Counted from the first letter of the stretch, positions 51,478 through 61,504 are shown. The stretch: DNA of 64,000 bases from Planktothrix rubescens CCAP 1459/22 (GCA_904830895.1 LR882958.1:124001-188000), one strand, 5' to 3'. Numbers and translations: made by a program. Notes: generated by a model from the letters alone, not told the origin.

Positions 51478-51512
51478 AATCAGTAATCAGTAATCAGTAA
51501 TCAGTTATCAGT
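51478..51512. repeat. Heptanucleotide repeat, AATCAGT x4 plus one variant
   Basis: Four perfect tandem AATCAGT units and a TATCAGT variant lie between the HPt gene and the ftsI stop. The array overlaps the last codons of ftsI (51501 onward), so the C-terminal residues INSYTDN of that protein are coded by repeat sequence. Confidence 0.9.
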
Positions 51513-53456
51513 GTAAGAGTTGATCTGCGATTGGTCAACCGGAATATCTGAGGGGGGGAGTTTTTCCAGATGAATGAGTGCTTCCATCACCGATTTCACA
51601 ATGGGTGCAGCCACAATTCCTCCGGCGCGACCTTCTAAGGGTTCATCCACCACTGCCACAACCACATAACGGGGATGGTCAACACTTAAAATTCCGACAA
51701 AACTGGTAATGAGGGCGTTAGAAGAATAGCCTCCATCAGCCGATGCTTTTTGAGCCGTCCCGGTTTTGCCAGCAACCCGATAATTTTCTATGGAGGCTTG
51801 GGTTCCAGTTCCTCCTTCTTTAACCACAGTTTCCATCATTTTTAAAACGGAATTAGCTGTTTCAGATGAAAACACTTGTTGGGGTTCACTCAGGGGCAAT
51901 TTCCAATAGAGTTGGCTTTTGCTGTTATATAACCCTTGAACAACGTGGGGAGTTACCAGTTTACCGCCATTAGCTAAAAGACTATGGAGTTGGGCTAACT
52001 GAATGGGAGTAATGGAAAATCCTTGGCCAAAAGCTGTGGTAGCGGGTTCAATTGGGGCAGAAACAAATTGTTCTTTAGATTTTAGGGTACTGGTGGCAGC
52101 AAAGGGTAAATCAATGCCCATGGTTGTTCCTAACCCCAAACGTTTTAAGCCTTCATAAAATACCTCCGGCTCCATCCGTTGCATAATTCGCACCATGCCC
52201 ACGTTACTGGAATATTTGACCACATCGCTGATATTAATTGCGCCTCGAGCGGAACCATCGTAATTTTGAATCGGCCAACCCCCAACTTGAATATGACCCT
52301 CATCATTAACAACAGTATCCGGTTGAATTGCTCCCGCTTCTAAGGCTAAAGCAATGTTAATGGGTTTGAAGGTTGAACCGGGTTCATAAAGATCCGTTAA
52401 AGCCCAATTTTTAAACCGTTCTAAGTCAAATTTATAGTATTGATTCGGATTATAGGTCGGTTCATTGGCCAGGGTTAGTACGGAGCCATCGGTGGCATCC
52501 ATGACAATTACTGTTCCCCGTTTGGCTTTGTATTCTTTAAGGCTTTTCTGGAGGGCTTGATGGGCAACTCGTTGTAGGGAGGAGTCAATCGTTAGCCTTA
52601 ATTCTAAATCATCAATGGGGATAAACCCTGTGGCGATTCGTTCAGGAACCCAAGCACCATTAGCAGCCCGTTGAAAGGACAAGGATGGCATGGTACGTTC
52701 TAGTAAGTTTTCCTGACTATATTCAATTCCAGCTTGACCTTTACCTTCAAGATTGACATGACCCACAACATCTGAGGTGTTTTCCTGTTGCGGATAAAGT
52801 CGTTGACGACTTTCTAATAGTTCTAATCCATCTAATCCCAAATTTTGGATATGATTGGCGACTTGTTCGGAGATTGAATCTGCAACTTTAATTCCACTTG
52901 GAGATGTACCAAATAGGGTTAAAAGTTCGCTCTTGAGTGGGGTAGTTGAATCTTCTCGCAATAATACAGGGGCTAACTTTTCGGCAATTTCATTGGGAGT
53001 TTGTTTAAAGAGTTTAGGGTGAACATAAAGGGTATAAACTCGCTGATCTAAAGCCAGAATATCTCCTTTGTGATCGGTAATTGAACGTCTGGGAACAAAC
53101 GGTAGGATTTTTTGTTGTTGTTGAGATAAAGCCTGTGCTTTTAGGAAGGAAGATTCTTGACCTATTTGTAAGCGGAATAAATTCAGGGACAGACCAACAA
53201 TTCCCCCTAATATTAATAACCAAACTAATATTAAACGCCTGCGATCGGCTCTTACTGGGGCAGAGCGATCGCGCTTTCTAGGATAGGCTACAAAGGGAAG
53301 ATCAACCGAGCTTTTCCTTAAAGGAGTAGAACCTGAGTTCCGAGATGGGGAATTTTGACCTTTACCTCCCCAGACGGTTCTTTTTCGCCCACGCTGACCA
53401 GGAGAAGAACGCTGTCGTTGAAAACGAGAACCCGAAGAATAGTCTGAAGAAGCCAT
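51501..53456 (-). CDS. ftsI: Penicillin-binding protein 2 / FtsI transpeptidase
   Basis: The 651-residue protein has a basic Ser/Arg-rich N-terminus, one membrane anchor (about 79-99, LILVWLLILGGIVGLSLNLF), the PBP dimerisation domain, and the transpeptidase domain with YEPGSTFKPINI (the SxxK motif STFK), YSSNVGM (SxN) and VAGKTGTAQKA (KTG). It crosslinks septal peptidoglycan. The last residues are encoded by a heptamer repeat array. An FtsL-like protein is encoded 100 bp upstream. There is no PASTA domain. Confidence 0.93.
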   Translation of the reverse strand: MASSDYSSGSRFQRQRSSPGQRGRKRTVWGGKGQNSPSRNSGSTPLRKSSVDLPFVAYPRKRDRSAPVRADRRRLILVWLLILGGIVGLSLNLFRLQIGQESSFLKAQALSQQQQKILPFVPRRSITDHKGDILALDQRVYTLYVHPKLFKQTPNEIAEKLAPVLLREDSTTPLKSELLTLFGTSPSGIKVADSISEQVANHIQNLGLDGLELLESRQRLYPQQENTSDVVGHVNLEGKGQAGIEYSQENLLERTMPSLSFQRAANGAWVPERIATGFIPIDDLELRLTIDSSLQRVAHQALQKSLKEYKAKRGTVIVMDATDGSVLTLANEPTYNPNQYYKFDLERFKNWALTDLYEPGSTFKPINIALALEAGAIQPDTVVNDEGHIQVGGWPIQNYDGSARGAINISDVVKYSSNVGMVRIMQRMEPEVFYEGLKRLGLGTTMGIDLPFAATSTLKSKEQFVSAPIEPATTAFGQGFSITPIQLAQLHSLLANGGKLVTPHVVQGLYNSKSQLYWKLPLSEPQQVFSSETANSVLKMMETVVKEGGTGTQASIENYRVAGKTGTAQKASADGGYSSNALITSFVGILSVDHPRYVVVAVVDEPLEGRAGGIVAAPIVKSVMEALIHLEKLPPSDIPVDQSQINSYTDN

Positions 53457-53555
53457 ACTAACTTACTCAATACCAATCAATAACTGATTACTGTTAACTG
53501 TTAACTAATGACTGTTACAGACGCGCCAGGGCAGCGTCTCTACACTGATGACCAT

Positions 53556-54137
53556 TTAATATCCTAAAGGTCTTTTTACTGTGGACACCGGAACAGGATC
53601 TAATTCGATCACAGCACTGGGTTCTGGAGATGGGTGGGGACGGGGTTTCGCCGGTTCAACATAAATCATATCACCAGGTTGGGGAACCACAAGACCTGTG
53701 GTGGGCCCGTCGGCGGTGATCGCAATTTCATTTTTTAACATTTCTTGAGCCGTCCGTAGTTGTTGTTCCGTGGCTCGTAACTTTTCTAATCTGGGATATT
53801 CCTGTGTCCAACTCGACTCTCCATAAACCGTTAACCCATAAACTGTTAAAGTTGAACCAATAATCAAAGAGGTGATAACCGATGAAACCTTTTGTACCGC
53901 AATTATAGAACCAAGCCATAAAGGTTTGGGTTGAGGTTTAGGGAGAGCTTTAACAACAGTTGATCTCGGCAGGGAAGAAGGGGGATTAACCAAAGGTACA
54001 GCATTTGTCAAGGAGGCTTTAACCCGTTTTTTCCGAGCCTGATCAAAGGGAACAACCTTACTTTGTACCCAAGGAAGATCAACGGTACTAGAAGTTCTGC
54101 GTCTAGGAGAAGGTGTCGATTTGAACGCAACAGTCAT
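53556..54137 (-). CDS. FtsL-like bitopic protein upstream of ftsI
   Basis: The 193-residue protein has a basic, Pro-rich cytoplasmic part (about 1-90), one membrane helix (about 98-118, VSSVITSLIIGSTLTVYGLTV), and a short coiled-coil (YPRLEKLRATEQQLRTAQEML) ending in a Pro-rich periplasmic tail. Size and location directly upstream of ftsI match the FtsL position in division gene order, although direct sequence similarity is too weak to be sure. The Pro-rich tail is unlike E. coli FtsL. A similar layout is seen in the 146-residue protein at 21100. Confidence 0.55.
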   Translation of the reverse strand: MTVAFKSTPSPRRRTSSTVDLPWVQSKVVPFDQARKKRVKASLTNAVPLVNPPSSLPRSTVVKALPKPQPKPLWLGSIIAVQKVSSVITSLIIGSTLTVYGLTVYGESSWTQEYPRLEKLRATEQQLRTAQEMLKNEIAITADGPTTGLVVPQPGDMIYVEPAKPRPHPSPEPSAVIELDPVPVSTVKRPLGY

Positions 54138-54349
54138 ACTAAATTTACCTATCTTGACTTGAGATCAACGGTGGGGGGAAAGGGAACGGCGAGGGGGATC
54201 GGAAAGTCGGCGTCGTTAGGAATCATCCTCAGCCAAAAAATCTAACCTTTAAATGATCAATCTAACTTAGTAACTATCTAATCACAAAAAAACCTAAAAT
54301 ATTGTTAAATTTCAGTTTTGTATATTAATTCAATCCATTTTAGTTTTTT

Positions 54350-55021
54350 ATGCTCCTATTGCAGTTTAGTACGTCCCATTATTGTCGAAAAGCCCGTTTA
54401 GCATTGGGGTATAAAGGGATTTCTTATCAAGTGGAAAATCTCACCCCCGGACTTCATACCCTGAAACTCAAACCCCTAACGGGACTGACAACGGTTCCGG
54501 TTTTATTACCCCAAATAGAAGGTCAACCCCAGGCGATCGCCGACTCCACTGAAATTTTTAAGTATTTAGAGCATAATTATCCTGATCCCCCCTTATTTTT
54601 TGTTGATCCCCACCTACAAACCCAAGCCGCATTATTAGAAGATTGGTTAGATGAAAGTATTGGCACAGCCACTCGATTTGTTTATTATCAGTTTCGGTCT
54701 GGAGAGGGGAAACAAATTGATCCGTCCCTATCGAGTTTATTGGTAATTCGGGTTGTGTGTTGGCAATATCAGATTAATACGGCTGCCGTTGAACTGGCTA
54801 AAACTCGCTTAAAAACGGCTTTTGAGGTGTTGGAAGTCTGGAAAGAACGGCCCTATTTAGTAGGCGATCGCATCAGTATTGCGGATATTGCTGCGGCGGC
54901 CTTGCTCAGTCCCCTGGCCTTAATTCCCGAATACCGCCAAAGTTACCCCTGGATATTTGACCGTATTACCGAAATTCACAATACTTGCGGTGAACCTTTA
55001 CCGCCGGGATTAGGAGATTAG
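54350..55021 (+). CDS. Glutathione S-transferase family protein
   Basis: The 223-residue protein has an N-terminal thioredoxin-like domain (LLQFSTSHYCRKARLALGYKG, with CRKA at the family's active-site turn; TGLTTVPVLLP with the cis-Pro; and DSTEIFKYLE) and an all-helical C-terminal domain (AALLEDWLDES, and YLVGDRISIADIAAAALL with the capping motif). The Cys near residue 13 suggests an omega- or beta-like thiol chemistry. The substrate is not indicated. It stands alone, divergent from the FtsL-like gene. Confidence 0.9.
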   Translation: MLLLQFSTSHYCRKARLALGYKGISYQVENLTPGLHTLKLKPLTGLTTVPVLLPQIEGQPQAIADSTEIFKYLEHNYPDPPLFFVDPHLQTQAALLEDWLDESIGTATRFVYYQFRSGEGKQIDPSLSSLLVIRVVCWQYQINTAAVELAKTRLKTAFEVLEVWKERPYLVGDRISIADIAAAALLSPLALIPEYRQSYPWIFDRITEIHNTCGEPLPPGLGD

Positions 55022-55228
55022 GGGAAGTGAGGAAGTCGGAAATGGGGAAAGTGCGAATATACGTTCAAAATCTAGTACCATTATCCCAAATCTAAACCTC
55101 GCGTCAGCGTAGGATTTTCCCGAAAATGCGGAGGGTAGGGGAGAGGTTTCCTCGCCCTAAAAATGTAAGTTGAAGCACCATTCCCATCCGTATTAGACCT
55201 GTTTTGTAATCGTAGAGCAGTAGAATCC

Positions 55229-57547
55229 ATGACGACCATCGCAATTGATCAGATTGATAAGATTGTTTGGAACCATCACCAAGATCCCTTTGAAGTGTTG
55301 GGTTCCCATCAAATTGAACACGAGGGTAAAACGGTATGGGTAGTAAGAGCATACCTCCCTAATGCGGAGGCGGCATGGGTTCTGTTGCCCGAACAACGAC
55401 AGGAATACCCCATGCAGTCCGTCCATAATCCCCATTTCTTCGAGTGCATCATTGAGACTCATGAACTCTCCAACTATCAACTGCGAGTCAAAGAAGGGGA
55501 ACATGAAAAGGTGGTTTATGACCCTTATGCTTTCCGTTCTGCCCAATTTACCGATGTAGATGTCCACCTGTTTGCAGAAGGGAACCACCACCGGATTTAT
55601 GAAAAATTAGGTGCCCACCTAATGACTGTCAATGAAGTGGCTGGGGTGTATTTTGCCGTTTGGGCTCCCAGTGCACGGAACGTTTCGATTATTGGTAACT
55701 TCAACAATTGGGATGGCCGCCAACACCAAATGCGGAAGTTGGGCAATGGAGTTTGGGAAATGTTTGTCCCAGGACTCGGAGTGGGTGAACATTACAAATA
55801 TGAAATTAAAAACTGGGAAGGACATATCTATGAGAAAACTGACCCCTACGGGTTTTATCAAGAAGTTCGCCCTAAAACCGCTTCCATTGTTGCCAATTTG
55901 GATGCCTACCAATGGCGCGATCAAGATTGGTTAGAGGAACGACGTCATAAAGATCCACTAAAATCCCCGATTTCAGTTTATGAATGCCATTTAGGGTCTT
56001 GGAACCGCGCTCCTTTTGATCAACCCCATGTTTTACCTGATGGCACCGTTGAACCTGCTGTACAAGCCACTGAGCTTGATCCAGGGGGTCGTTTTTTAAC
56101 CTATCGGGAACTCGCGGATCAGTTAATTCCCTACGTCAAGGAATTAGGCTTTACCCATATTGAATTATTGCCGATTGCTGAACATCCCTTTGATGGATCT
56201 TGGGGATATCAAGTCACCGGATATTATGCCCCGACTTCCCGGTTTGGCAGTCCCGAAGATTTCATGTATTTTGTCGATCAATGCCATTTGAATGGTATTG
56301 GGGTGCTTGTGGACTGGGTTCCGGGACATTTTCCTAAAGATGGACATGGTTTGCCTTTCTTTGATGGCACCCACCTTTATGAACACGCCGACCCCCGCAA
56401 AGGCGAACATAAAGAATGGGGAACCTTAGTCTTTAACTATGGTCGCAACGAAGTTCGTAATTTCCTGGTTGGTAACGCCCTATTCTGGTATGACAAGTAT
56501 CATATTGATGGAATTCGGGTGGATGCGGTCGCCTCGATGCTGTATCTGAACTATTTACGTCCCGATGGTGAATGGGTCGCCAACGAATACGGCGGTAGCG
56601 AACATATTGAAGCGGCGGACTTCCTGCGTCAAACTAACCATGTTCTGTTTAGTTACTATCCGGGGACGTTATCCATTGCAGAAGAATCAACTTCCTGGCC
56701 GATGGTGTCCTGGCCCACTTACGTTGGCGGGTTAGGGTTTAACCTGAAATGGAATATGGGATGGATGCACGATATGTTGGATTATTTCAGCATGGACCCT
56801 TGGTTCCGTCAGTTCCATCAAAATAACATCACTTTTAGTATTTGGTATCACCACAGCGAAAACTTTATGTTGGCGCTCTCCCATGATGAGGTGGTGCATT
56901 GTAAGAGTAGTATTGCTAACAAAATGCCGGGGGATGATTGGCAAAAATTTGCTAATGTTCGGTGTTTGTTTACCTATATGTTTACTCACCCGGGTAAGAA
57001 AACTTTGTTCATGGGAATGGAGTTTGGTCAGCGTCAAGAGTGGAATGCTTGGGGAACTTTGGAATGGGAATTGATGCAATATCCCGCCCACCAAGGGATT
57101 AAACGGTTATTCCAATCTTTGAATGGACTGTATCGCAGTGAACCTGCATTGTATGAACAGGATTTTGCTGAAGCTGGGTTCCAGTGGATTGATTGTACGG
57201 ATACTCGTCACAGTGTGGTGTCGTTTATTCGACGGGCAAAAGATCCAGAAGAATTTGTGGTGGTGGTCTGTAATTTTACGCCCCAACCCCATAGTCATTA
57301 TCGCGTGGGTGTTCCTGAATTGGGATTCTATACCGAAATATTCAATAGTGATTCCGGTGAATTTGGCGGCAGTAATATGGGGAATTTAGGGGGTAAATGG
57401 ACGGATGAATGGTGGTTCCATAATTATCCTCATTCCTTGGATTTATGTTTACCACCTTTGGGAGTTTTAGTGCTCAAATTAGACCGACCGAAAACGGAAG
57501 CCGCCCTCCAAGCTACTGCGGTGGAAGTTCCTGCTTTAGAGGCATAG
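55229..57547 (+). CDS. glgB: 1,4-alpha-glucan branching enzyme
   Basis: GlgB forms alpha-1,6 branches in glycogen. The 772-residue protein has an N-terminal CBM48-type beta-sandwich ([10 protein letters not shown] and [24 protein letters not shown]) and the GH13 catalytic barrel: [34 protein letters not shown] with the nucleophile Asp, IAEESTSWP with the acid Glu, and [12 protein letters not shown] with the third Asp. The C-terminal beta domain is complete. A HIP1-based hairpin follows the stop. No other glycogen gene is adjacent. Confidence 0.97.
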   Translation: MTTIAIDQIDKIVWNHHQDPFEVLGSHQIEHEGKTVWVVRAYLPNAEAAWVLLPEQRQEYPMQSVHNPHFFECIIETHELSNYQLRVKEGEHEKVVYDPYAFRSAQFTDVDVHLFAEGNHHRIYEKLGAHLMTVNEVAGVYFAVWAPSARNVSIIGNFNNWDGRQHQMRKLGNGVWEMFVPGLGVGEHYKYEIKNWEGHIYEKTDPYGFYQEVRPKTASIVANLDAYQWRDQDWLEERRHKDPLKSPISVYECHLGSWNRAPFDQPHVLPDGTVEPAVQATELDPGGRFLTYRELADQLIPYVKELGFTHIELLPIAEHPFDGSWGYQVTGYYAPTSRFGSPEDFMYFVDQCHLNGIGVLVDWVPGHFPKDGHGLPFFDGTHLYEHADPRKGEHKEWGTLVFNYGRNEVRNFLVGNALFWYDKYHIDGIRVDAVASMLYLNYLRPDGEWVANEYGGSEHIEAADFLRQTNHVLFSYYPGTLSIAEESTSWPMVSWPTYVGGLGFNLKWNMGWMHDMLDYFSMDPWFRQFHQNNITFSIWYHHSENFMLALSHDEVVHCKSSIANKMPGDDWQKFANVRCLFTYMFTHPGKKTLFMGMEFGQRQEWNAWGTLEWELMQYPAHQGIKRLFQSLNGLYRSEPALYEQDFAEAGFQWIDCTDTRHSVVSFIRRAKDPEEFVVVVCNFTPQPHSHYRVGVPELGFYTEIFNSDSGEFGGSNMGNLGGKWTDEWWFHNYPHSLDLCLPPLGVLVLKLDRPKTEAALQATAVEVPALEA

Positions 57548-57574
57548 TTAGCTTGAATTAAGTTGATGAAAAAC

Positions 57575-57607
57575 AGCGATCGCTATTTTTTAAAAGTGGC
57601 GATCGCT
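57575..57607 (+). terminator. glgB terminator built on two HIP1 sites
   Basis: AGCGATCGC (57575-57583) and GCGATCGCT (57599-57607) form a 9-bp stem around ATATTTT-like loop sequence and are followed by TCAATTTTTTAT. Two HIP1 octamers are thus used as terminator arms. Confidence 0.65.
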
Positions 57608-57645
57608 TCAATTTTTTATATATGGGGAACAGGGAACAGGTAACA

Positions 57646-57687
57646 GGTAATAGGTAATAGGTAATAGGTAATAGGTAATAGGTAATA
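57646..57687. repeat. Heptanucleotide repeat, GGTAATA x6
   Basis: Six perfect tandem copies of GGTAATA are preceded by a variant GGTAACA (57639-57645) and GGGAACA units. This is the third heptamer unit in the window. Confidence 0.95.
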
Positions 57688-57753
57688 GGGATAAAGCATT
57701 TTTATAAAAATAAATTCTTAAATTATATCAATTTTAAATTAGGTTATATATCC

Positions 57754-57862
57754 AGGACTTACGCACCCAACCAAAGAAACCGGGTTTTTTTACGAAAATA
57801 CTTTGTTGTCACCGACATATTATCTAAAACACCCGGTTTCTGGGTCAACCTGCGTAAGTCCT
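57754..57862. mobile_element. MITE with AGGACTTACGCA terminal inverted repeats
   Basis: AGGACTTACGCA (57754-57765) and TGCGTAAGTCCT (57851-57862) are perfect 12-bp inverted termini of a 109-bp element with no gene. Inside, AAACCGGGTTTT and AAACACCCGGTTTCT add a second palindrome. These ends are typical of non-autonomous elements common in cyanobacteria. Together with the heptamer array it fills the 375-bp gap before the EamA gene. Confidence 0.85.
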
Positions 57863-57922
57863 AATATCGTTATTTTAATTGAATTTCTATTATAATATAA
57901 TCAGCTTATTTAAAATCTTACA

Positions 57923-58846
57923 ATGTCAATTCATGCAACTTCAGGACGATGGCGATTAGGGTTAGGTTTAGCACTATTAACAGCATTTTTATGGGGGATT
58001 CTACCGTTAGCATTAGCGATTATTTTACAAGGTTTAGATGTTTATACCGTAACTTGGTATCGATTTTTCATTGCTTTTGTCCTGTTAGGCGGATATTTAA
58101 CCATTCGTAAACAACTTCCTAATCCAGAAACAATCCGTTTAATTCCTTGGGGTCTATTAGGAATCGCCGCAATATTTTTAGCAGGTAACTATATCCTATT
58201 TGTGCAGGGTTTAGCCTTAACTTCTCCCACTAATGCTGAAGTTTTAATTCAAACATCTCCGGTTTTAATGGGATTAGGAGCATTAGTTATTTTTAAAGAA
58301 CATTATACTCGCTTACAATGGTTAGGGTTAGGGGTATTAACCTTGGGATTTAGTTTGTTTTTTAATGAACAATTAAAAGTGCTAGTTACTGCTTCCAATC
58401 AATATTTATGGGGAAGTTTTTTACTAGGAGTTGGAGCTATATGCTGGGCAATTTATGCCTTAGCTCAAAAACAACTGTTACAATCCCTTTCCTCCTCTCA
58501 AGTTATGGCATTTATTTATGGAAGCTGCACAATTTTATATTTACCCGTAGCCACGCCCACCGCAATTTTTAGCCTCACTCCATTTCAGGTATTAATCCTA
58601 CTATTTTGTGGAATTAATACCTTAATTGCTTATGGGTGTTTTGCCGAATCTTTAGAACATTGGGAAGCTTCAAGGGTCAGTGCTGTTTTAGCCTTAGCTC
58701 CGATTATTACTCTAATTTCTGTTGATAGTATTGCGGTATTATTTCCCCATTTAATTGAACCGGAAAATTTAACTATTTTTGCTGTGATAGGAGCGATTAT
58801 TATAGTTACAGGTTCGATGATGATTGCATTAGGAAAAAAAACATAA
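57923..58846 (+). CDS. EamA/DMT-family transporter
   Basis: The 307-residue protein has ten hydrophobic helices in two related five-helix halves, as in the drug/metabolite transporter superfamily. The first half includes LTAFLWGILPLALAIIL and TSPTNAEVLIQTSPVLMGLGALVIFKE; the second repeats the pattern with GAICWAIYALAQKQLL and VSAVLALAPIITLISVDSIAVLF. It sits in the plasma membrane and may export amino acids or other metabolites; no substrate can be assigned. It is a single gene with a strong bidirectional hairpin after the stop. Confidence 0.92.
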   Translation: MSIHATSGRWRLGLGLALLTAFLWGILPLALAIILQGLDVYTVTWYRFFIAFVLLGGYLTIRKQLPNPETIRLIPWGLLGIAAIFLAGNYILFVQGLALTSPTNAEVLIQTSPVLMGLGALVIFKEHYTRLQWLGLGVLTLGFSLFFNEQLKVLVTASNQYLWGSFLLGVGAICWAIYALAQKQLLQSLSSSQVMAFIYGSCTILYLPVATPTAIFSLTPFQVLILLFCGINTLIAYGCFAESLEHWEASRVSAVLALAPIITLISVDSIAVLFPHLIEPENLTIFAVIGAIIIVTGSMMIALGKKT

Positions 58847-58859
58847 TAGGAAATTATTA

Positions 58860-58896
58860 AACCGGGTTGGGTGAATATTTCCCAAAAAACCCGGTT
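58860..58896. terminator. Bidirectional terminator between EamA gene and msrB
   Basis: AACCGGGTT (58860-58868) and AACCCGGTT (58888-58896) pair perfectly, with an inner GGG/CCC pairing in the loop. T-runs exist on both sides. Confidence 0.65.
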
Positions 58897-58908
58897 ATTA
58901 TTTCAGAA

Positions 58909-59310
58909 TTAACCTTCTGATTTCTCGAAATTTAACGCGGCAGAATTCATACAATAGCGTTGTCCGGTGGGTTTGGGGCCATCATCAAAAACATGACCTA
59001 AATGGGCATCACAAGCCGCACAAAGAACTTCAGTTCGACGCATGAAGAAACTGACATCACTTTTGCAACTAATATTATCTTCTTTGATAGGTTGCGAAAA
59101 ACTCGGCCATCCGGTTCCCGAATCAAATTTTGTTTCGGAAGTAAATAACTCCGTGCCACAACAAACGCATTTATAAATACCCTTTTCTTTATTATCATGG
59201 TATTTTCCTGTAAATGGGCGTTCCGTGCCTTTTTTGCGAGTTACAGAGAACTGTTCATCGGTTAATTGTTGTTTCCATTCGGCATCGGTTTTCTTGATTT
59301 TATCTACCAT
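58909..59310 (-). CDS. msrB: Peptide-methionine (R)-S-oxide reductase
   Basis: MsrB reduces the R-form of methionine sulfoxide in proteins. I start at ATG 59310 ([16 protein letters not shown]), which follows AGAGG; an upstream frame is repeat-derived and not used. The 133-residue protein has the two zinc-binding CxxC pairs (CVCCG and [15 protein letters not shown]), [10 protein letters not shown] in the core and RYCMNSAAL with the catalytic Cys. Length is complete. The upstream DNA is a triple tandem copy of the GTTCCC repeat, close to the promoter. Confidence 0.95.
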   Translation of the reverse strand: MVDKIKKTDAEWKQQLTDEQFSVTRKKGTERPFTGKYHDNKEKGIYKCVCCGTELFTSETKFDSGTGWPSFSQPIKEDNISCKSDVSFFMRRTEVLCAACDAHLGHVFDDGPKPTGQRYCMNSAALNFEKSEG

Positions 59311-59330
59311 AAGACCTCTACTAAAGTAAG

Positions 59331-59482
59331 CTGTTCCGGTGTTCCAGTGTTCCCTATTTAGCCCCCCGTACACGGGGGGTTGGGGGGGCTGTTCCCTATT
59401 TAGCCCCCGTACACGGGGGGTTGGGGGGCTATTCCCTATTTAGCCCCCGTACACGGGGGGTTGGGGGGGCTGCTCCCTACTA
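59331..59482. repeat. Tandem triplication of the C/G-rich hairpin unit
   Basis: Three consecutive copies of a unit of about 45-50 bp (GTTCCCTATTTAGCCCCC, then GTACACGGGGGGTTGGGG) lie between the msrB start and the next gene. Each unit holds a CCCC...GGGG hairpin, as in the interior of MITE family A, but without the TATAGC ends. Confidence 0.8.
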
Positions 59483-59483
59483 T

Positions 59484-59939
59484 TTAGTTACGAGTTAACC
59501 ATTTTTGTGCATTTAAACGCTGAACTACGCCAAACACTAATAAATCAAGATTGATTTTTCGTTCATCTCCTAAAAATGGCTCAATTGTAGAAGGTTTAAT
59601 CCCGTTTAAAGCACAGGTAAATAACTTTAAAGAACTAATATCTTCATTGGGAAAATAGACATTAAACTGTCGTTTTCCCTGTTGCCATTGACCAACTACT
59701 TGCCAACAATCTTGATTTTCTCCTAAGCTAGAAGGCAATTTTTCTTTGGCAAATTTGAGGTCTAAATTCTCAACACCTTGACTATTTAATGCTTTTTGTA
59801 AGGCGGGAATATAGTCCTGTTGGATAAACTCACCGAAAGGTTTATCTTCTAATGCTGGGGCTTTGGCTTTCTTCTCGGCCGGTTTTTCGCCTGGTGTTTC
59901 TGGGGTGGCTTCAGGGTTGGGTTTTGTTTCTTCAGACAT
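59484..59939 (-). CDS. DUF2996 family cyanobacterial protein
   Basis: The 151-residue protein has a disordered, Pro/Lys/Glu-rich N-terminus (about 1-30) and the DUF2996 domain: DKPFGEFIQQDYIPALQKAL, CWQVVGQWQQGKRQFNVYFPNEDISSLKLF and INLDLLVFGVVQRLNAQKWL. This family is restricted to cyanobacteria and plastids, and no function is assigned. No membrane segment is seen. A tandem repeat follows the stop codon, and it does not overlap msrB. Confidence 0.85.
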   Translation of the reverse strand: MSEETKPNPEATPETPGEKPAEKKAKAPALEDKPFGEFIQQDYIPALQKALNSQGVENLDLKFAKEKLPSSLGENQDCWQVVGQWQQGKRQFNVYFPNEDISSLKLFTCALNGIKPSTIEPFLGDERKINLDLLVFGVVQRLNAQKWLTRN

Positions 59940-60051
59940 GGAGACTTCCTTACTTTAATTTCAACAACAATTTACCAGAATATTCAAGCTATTTTAACGG
60001 ATGATTGATTTCTGTGCAGGGGTGGGAAAACCCTACCCCTGATTTTTTTAG

Positions 60052-60951
60052 TTAAATTTCGGCGGCGGCTCGTTCAATTAAACGACGGGCTAAGGTTTGA
60101 GTTCCGGTATGGGTATAATAGTTAGTAGTCATGTCCAAAAATGCTGCAACATAATCTAACTTATCATTGGTAATATCGACAAACCCTTGGAGATTTTTAA
60201 CTACTTTTTCGGGGGTTAAATCATGTTGAGAAACAAAATCTCCCATCCAACCCTTGACGGAATCAAAACTTTCTTGCACAAATTGTAATTTTCCTTCAGA
60301 AGTTTTACCCGGAATGACATCATTAATCCGTTTAAAGCCTTCATTTTGTTCTAATTCTTCCGTGGTTAAGTTTCCAATAGTTGATAACGCCGAACTAATA
60401 AAATCTGGCCCCAAAGGAATTAAACCATCTAAACAAACTAAGGCGGTCATCCGCATTAAAGATTCTCCGCCATAATCTCCTAATGCAGCTAAAAAGTCTC
60501 CAATACCATCACCTGGGATGCCATTAATTAAACAAAATCCGACTAATTCTGTAACTAATTTCAGAGATAAATCAATCGCTTGGGCTTTATTTGGTTTGGG
60601 GGTTAATTGATTTAAGAAGCCTAAAAAGTTGACACTTTCTCCGATTTTATTGGCTAAAGCGGCTGCTCCTAAAGCTGTTCCAGTGCTATCAATAGTTTGA
60701 TATAACCACAGTGCCCGTTGATAATCCTGTTCTTGTTTTTTGTCATTATAGAGCCATAAAGCCCGTTCACTGACCTGTTGAATATAGGCGGGGTCATCTT
60801 CTCCGGTAATGGTTTTAACCGTATTTTCAAACCCAACTAAATTATTCCATTGACCCGGAATTACAAAATCTAACCCGCGTAAAACCATGACGGTAACGCC
60901 ACCTGTCGGTAATTCATCAACTAATTGAGTGATAGGTTTACTCACAGTCAT
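60052..60951 (-). CDS. Conserved cyanobacterial helical protein, unknown
   Basis: The 299-residue protein starts MTVSKPITQLVDELPTGGVTVMVLRGLDF and is mostly helical and soluble, with Gly-rich turns (NGIPGDGIGDFLAALGDYGGESLMRM) and no transmembrane segment of full length. I recognise no domain or catalytic motif. AGGAGAATG places the ribosome binding site too close to the ATG for certainty. It lies as a single gene beside a lipoprotein on the same strand, 46 bp away. Confidence 0.55.
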   Translation of the reverse strand: MTVSKPITQLVDELPTGGVTVMVLRGLDFVIPGQWNNLVGFENTVKTITGEDDPAYIQQVSERALWLYNDKKQEQDYQRALWLYQTIDSTGTALGAAALANKIGESVNFLGFLNQLTPKPNKAQAIDLSLKLVTELVGFCLINGIPGDGIGDFLAALGDYGGESLMRMTALVCLDGLIPLGPDFISSALSTIGNLTTEELEQNEGFKRINDVIPGKTSEGKLQFVQESFDSVKGWMGDFVSQHDLTPEKVVKNLQGFVDITNDKLDYVAAFLDMTTNYYTHTGTQTLARRLIERAAAEI

Positions 60952-60997
60952 TCTCCTAGAATAGTACAGTTATTGTTGCTAGAAATGCTAACTAATA

Positions 60998-61504
60998 TTA
61001 TTTGATTCGGGATAACCCATTCAAATTGAATTTTCCCAGCCATTCTTCTCGGTCATTGGCGGTAAAAGATTCTGCCCGAGATTGGACTTTGACTTGATGG
61101 CGGTTTGCCACTAAAATAGCAGTAGTATTTTTACCTTGAGTAACGGCTGGATATCCACTAATAGTTTTACTACTTTGTTGATATTTTGTCGCCGCACTGG
61201 GATTATTCGCTAGGTCATTAATTGAAAACATGGCTACATTTTCTCCTCCTTGATTCAATTTGGCTTCGGCAAAACCAGTTTTTTCCTGAGCAAAAACCAC
61301 TTGATAACCGTCTTGACCTTTGGGGAAAAACTTATTAAATTGGCTGCCAGAAACAGCTTTCTGTGCCACAGTAGTTGGGGCAGATTTATTAACAGATTGA
61401 TTCCCCGACGGAGGTGTAGAAGCTTTGCCCCCGCAAGCCGATATTAATAACGACATTGCTAGGGTTAAGGCGATTAAAACTTTAGGTAATTGTTTAAAAT
61501 TCAT
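60998..61504 (-). CDS. Lipoprotein of unknown function
   Basis: The 168-residue protein has a lipoprotein signal: LIALTLAMSLLISACGG with Cys24 as the lipidated residue. A Ser/Thr/Pro-rich linker (to about residue 50) leads into a small mixed domain (FFPKGQDGYQVVFAQEKTGFAEAKL ... ISGYPAVTQGKNTTAILVANR) that resembles those of cyanobacterial envelope proteins. It should be anchored to the plasma membrane or outer membrane from the periplasmic side. Function unknown; it may be co-expressed with the neighbouring helical protein. Confidence 0.75.
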   Translation of the reverse strand: MNFKQLPKVLIALTLAMSLLISACGGKASTPPSGNQSVNKSAPTTVAQKAVSGSQFNKFFPKGQDGYQVVFAQEKTGFAEAKLNQGGENVAMFSINDLANNPSAATKYQQSSKTISGYPAVTQGKNTTAILVANRHQVKVQSRAESFTANDREEWLGKFNLNGLSRIK

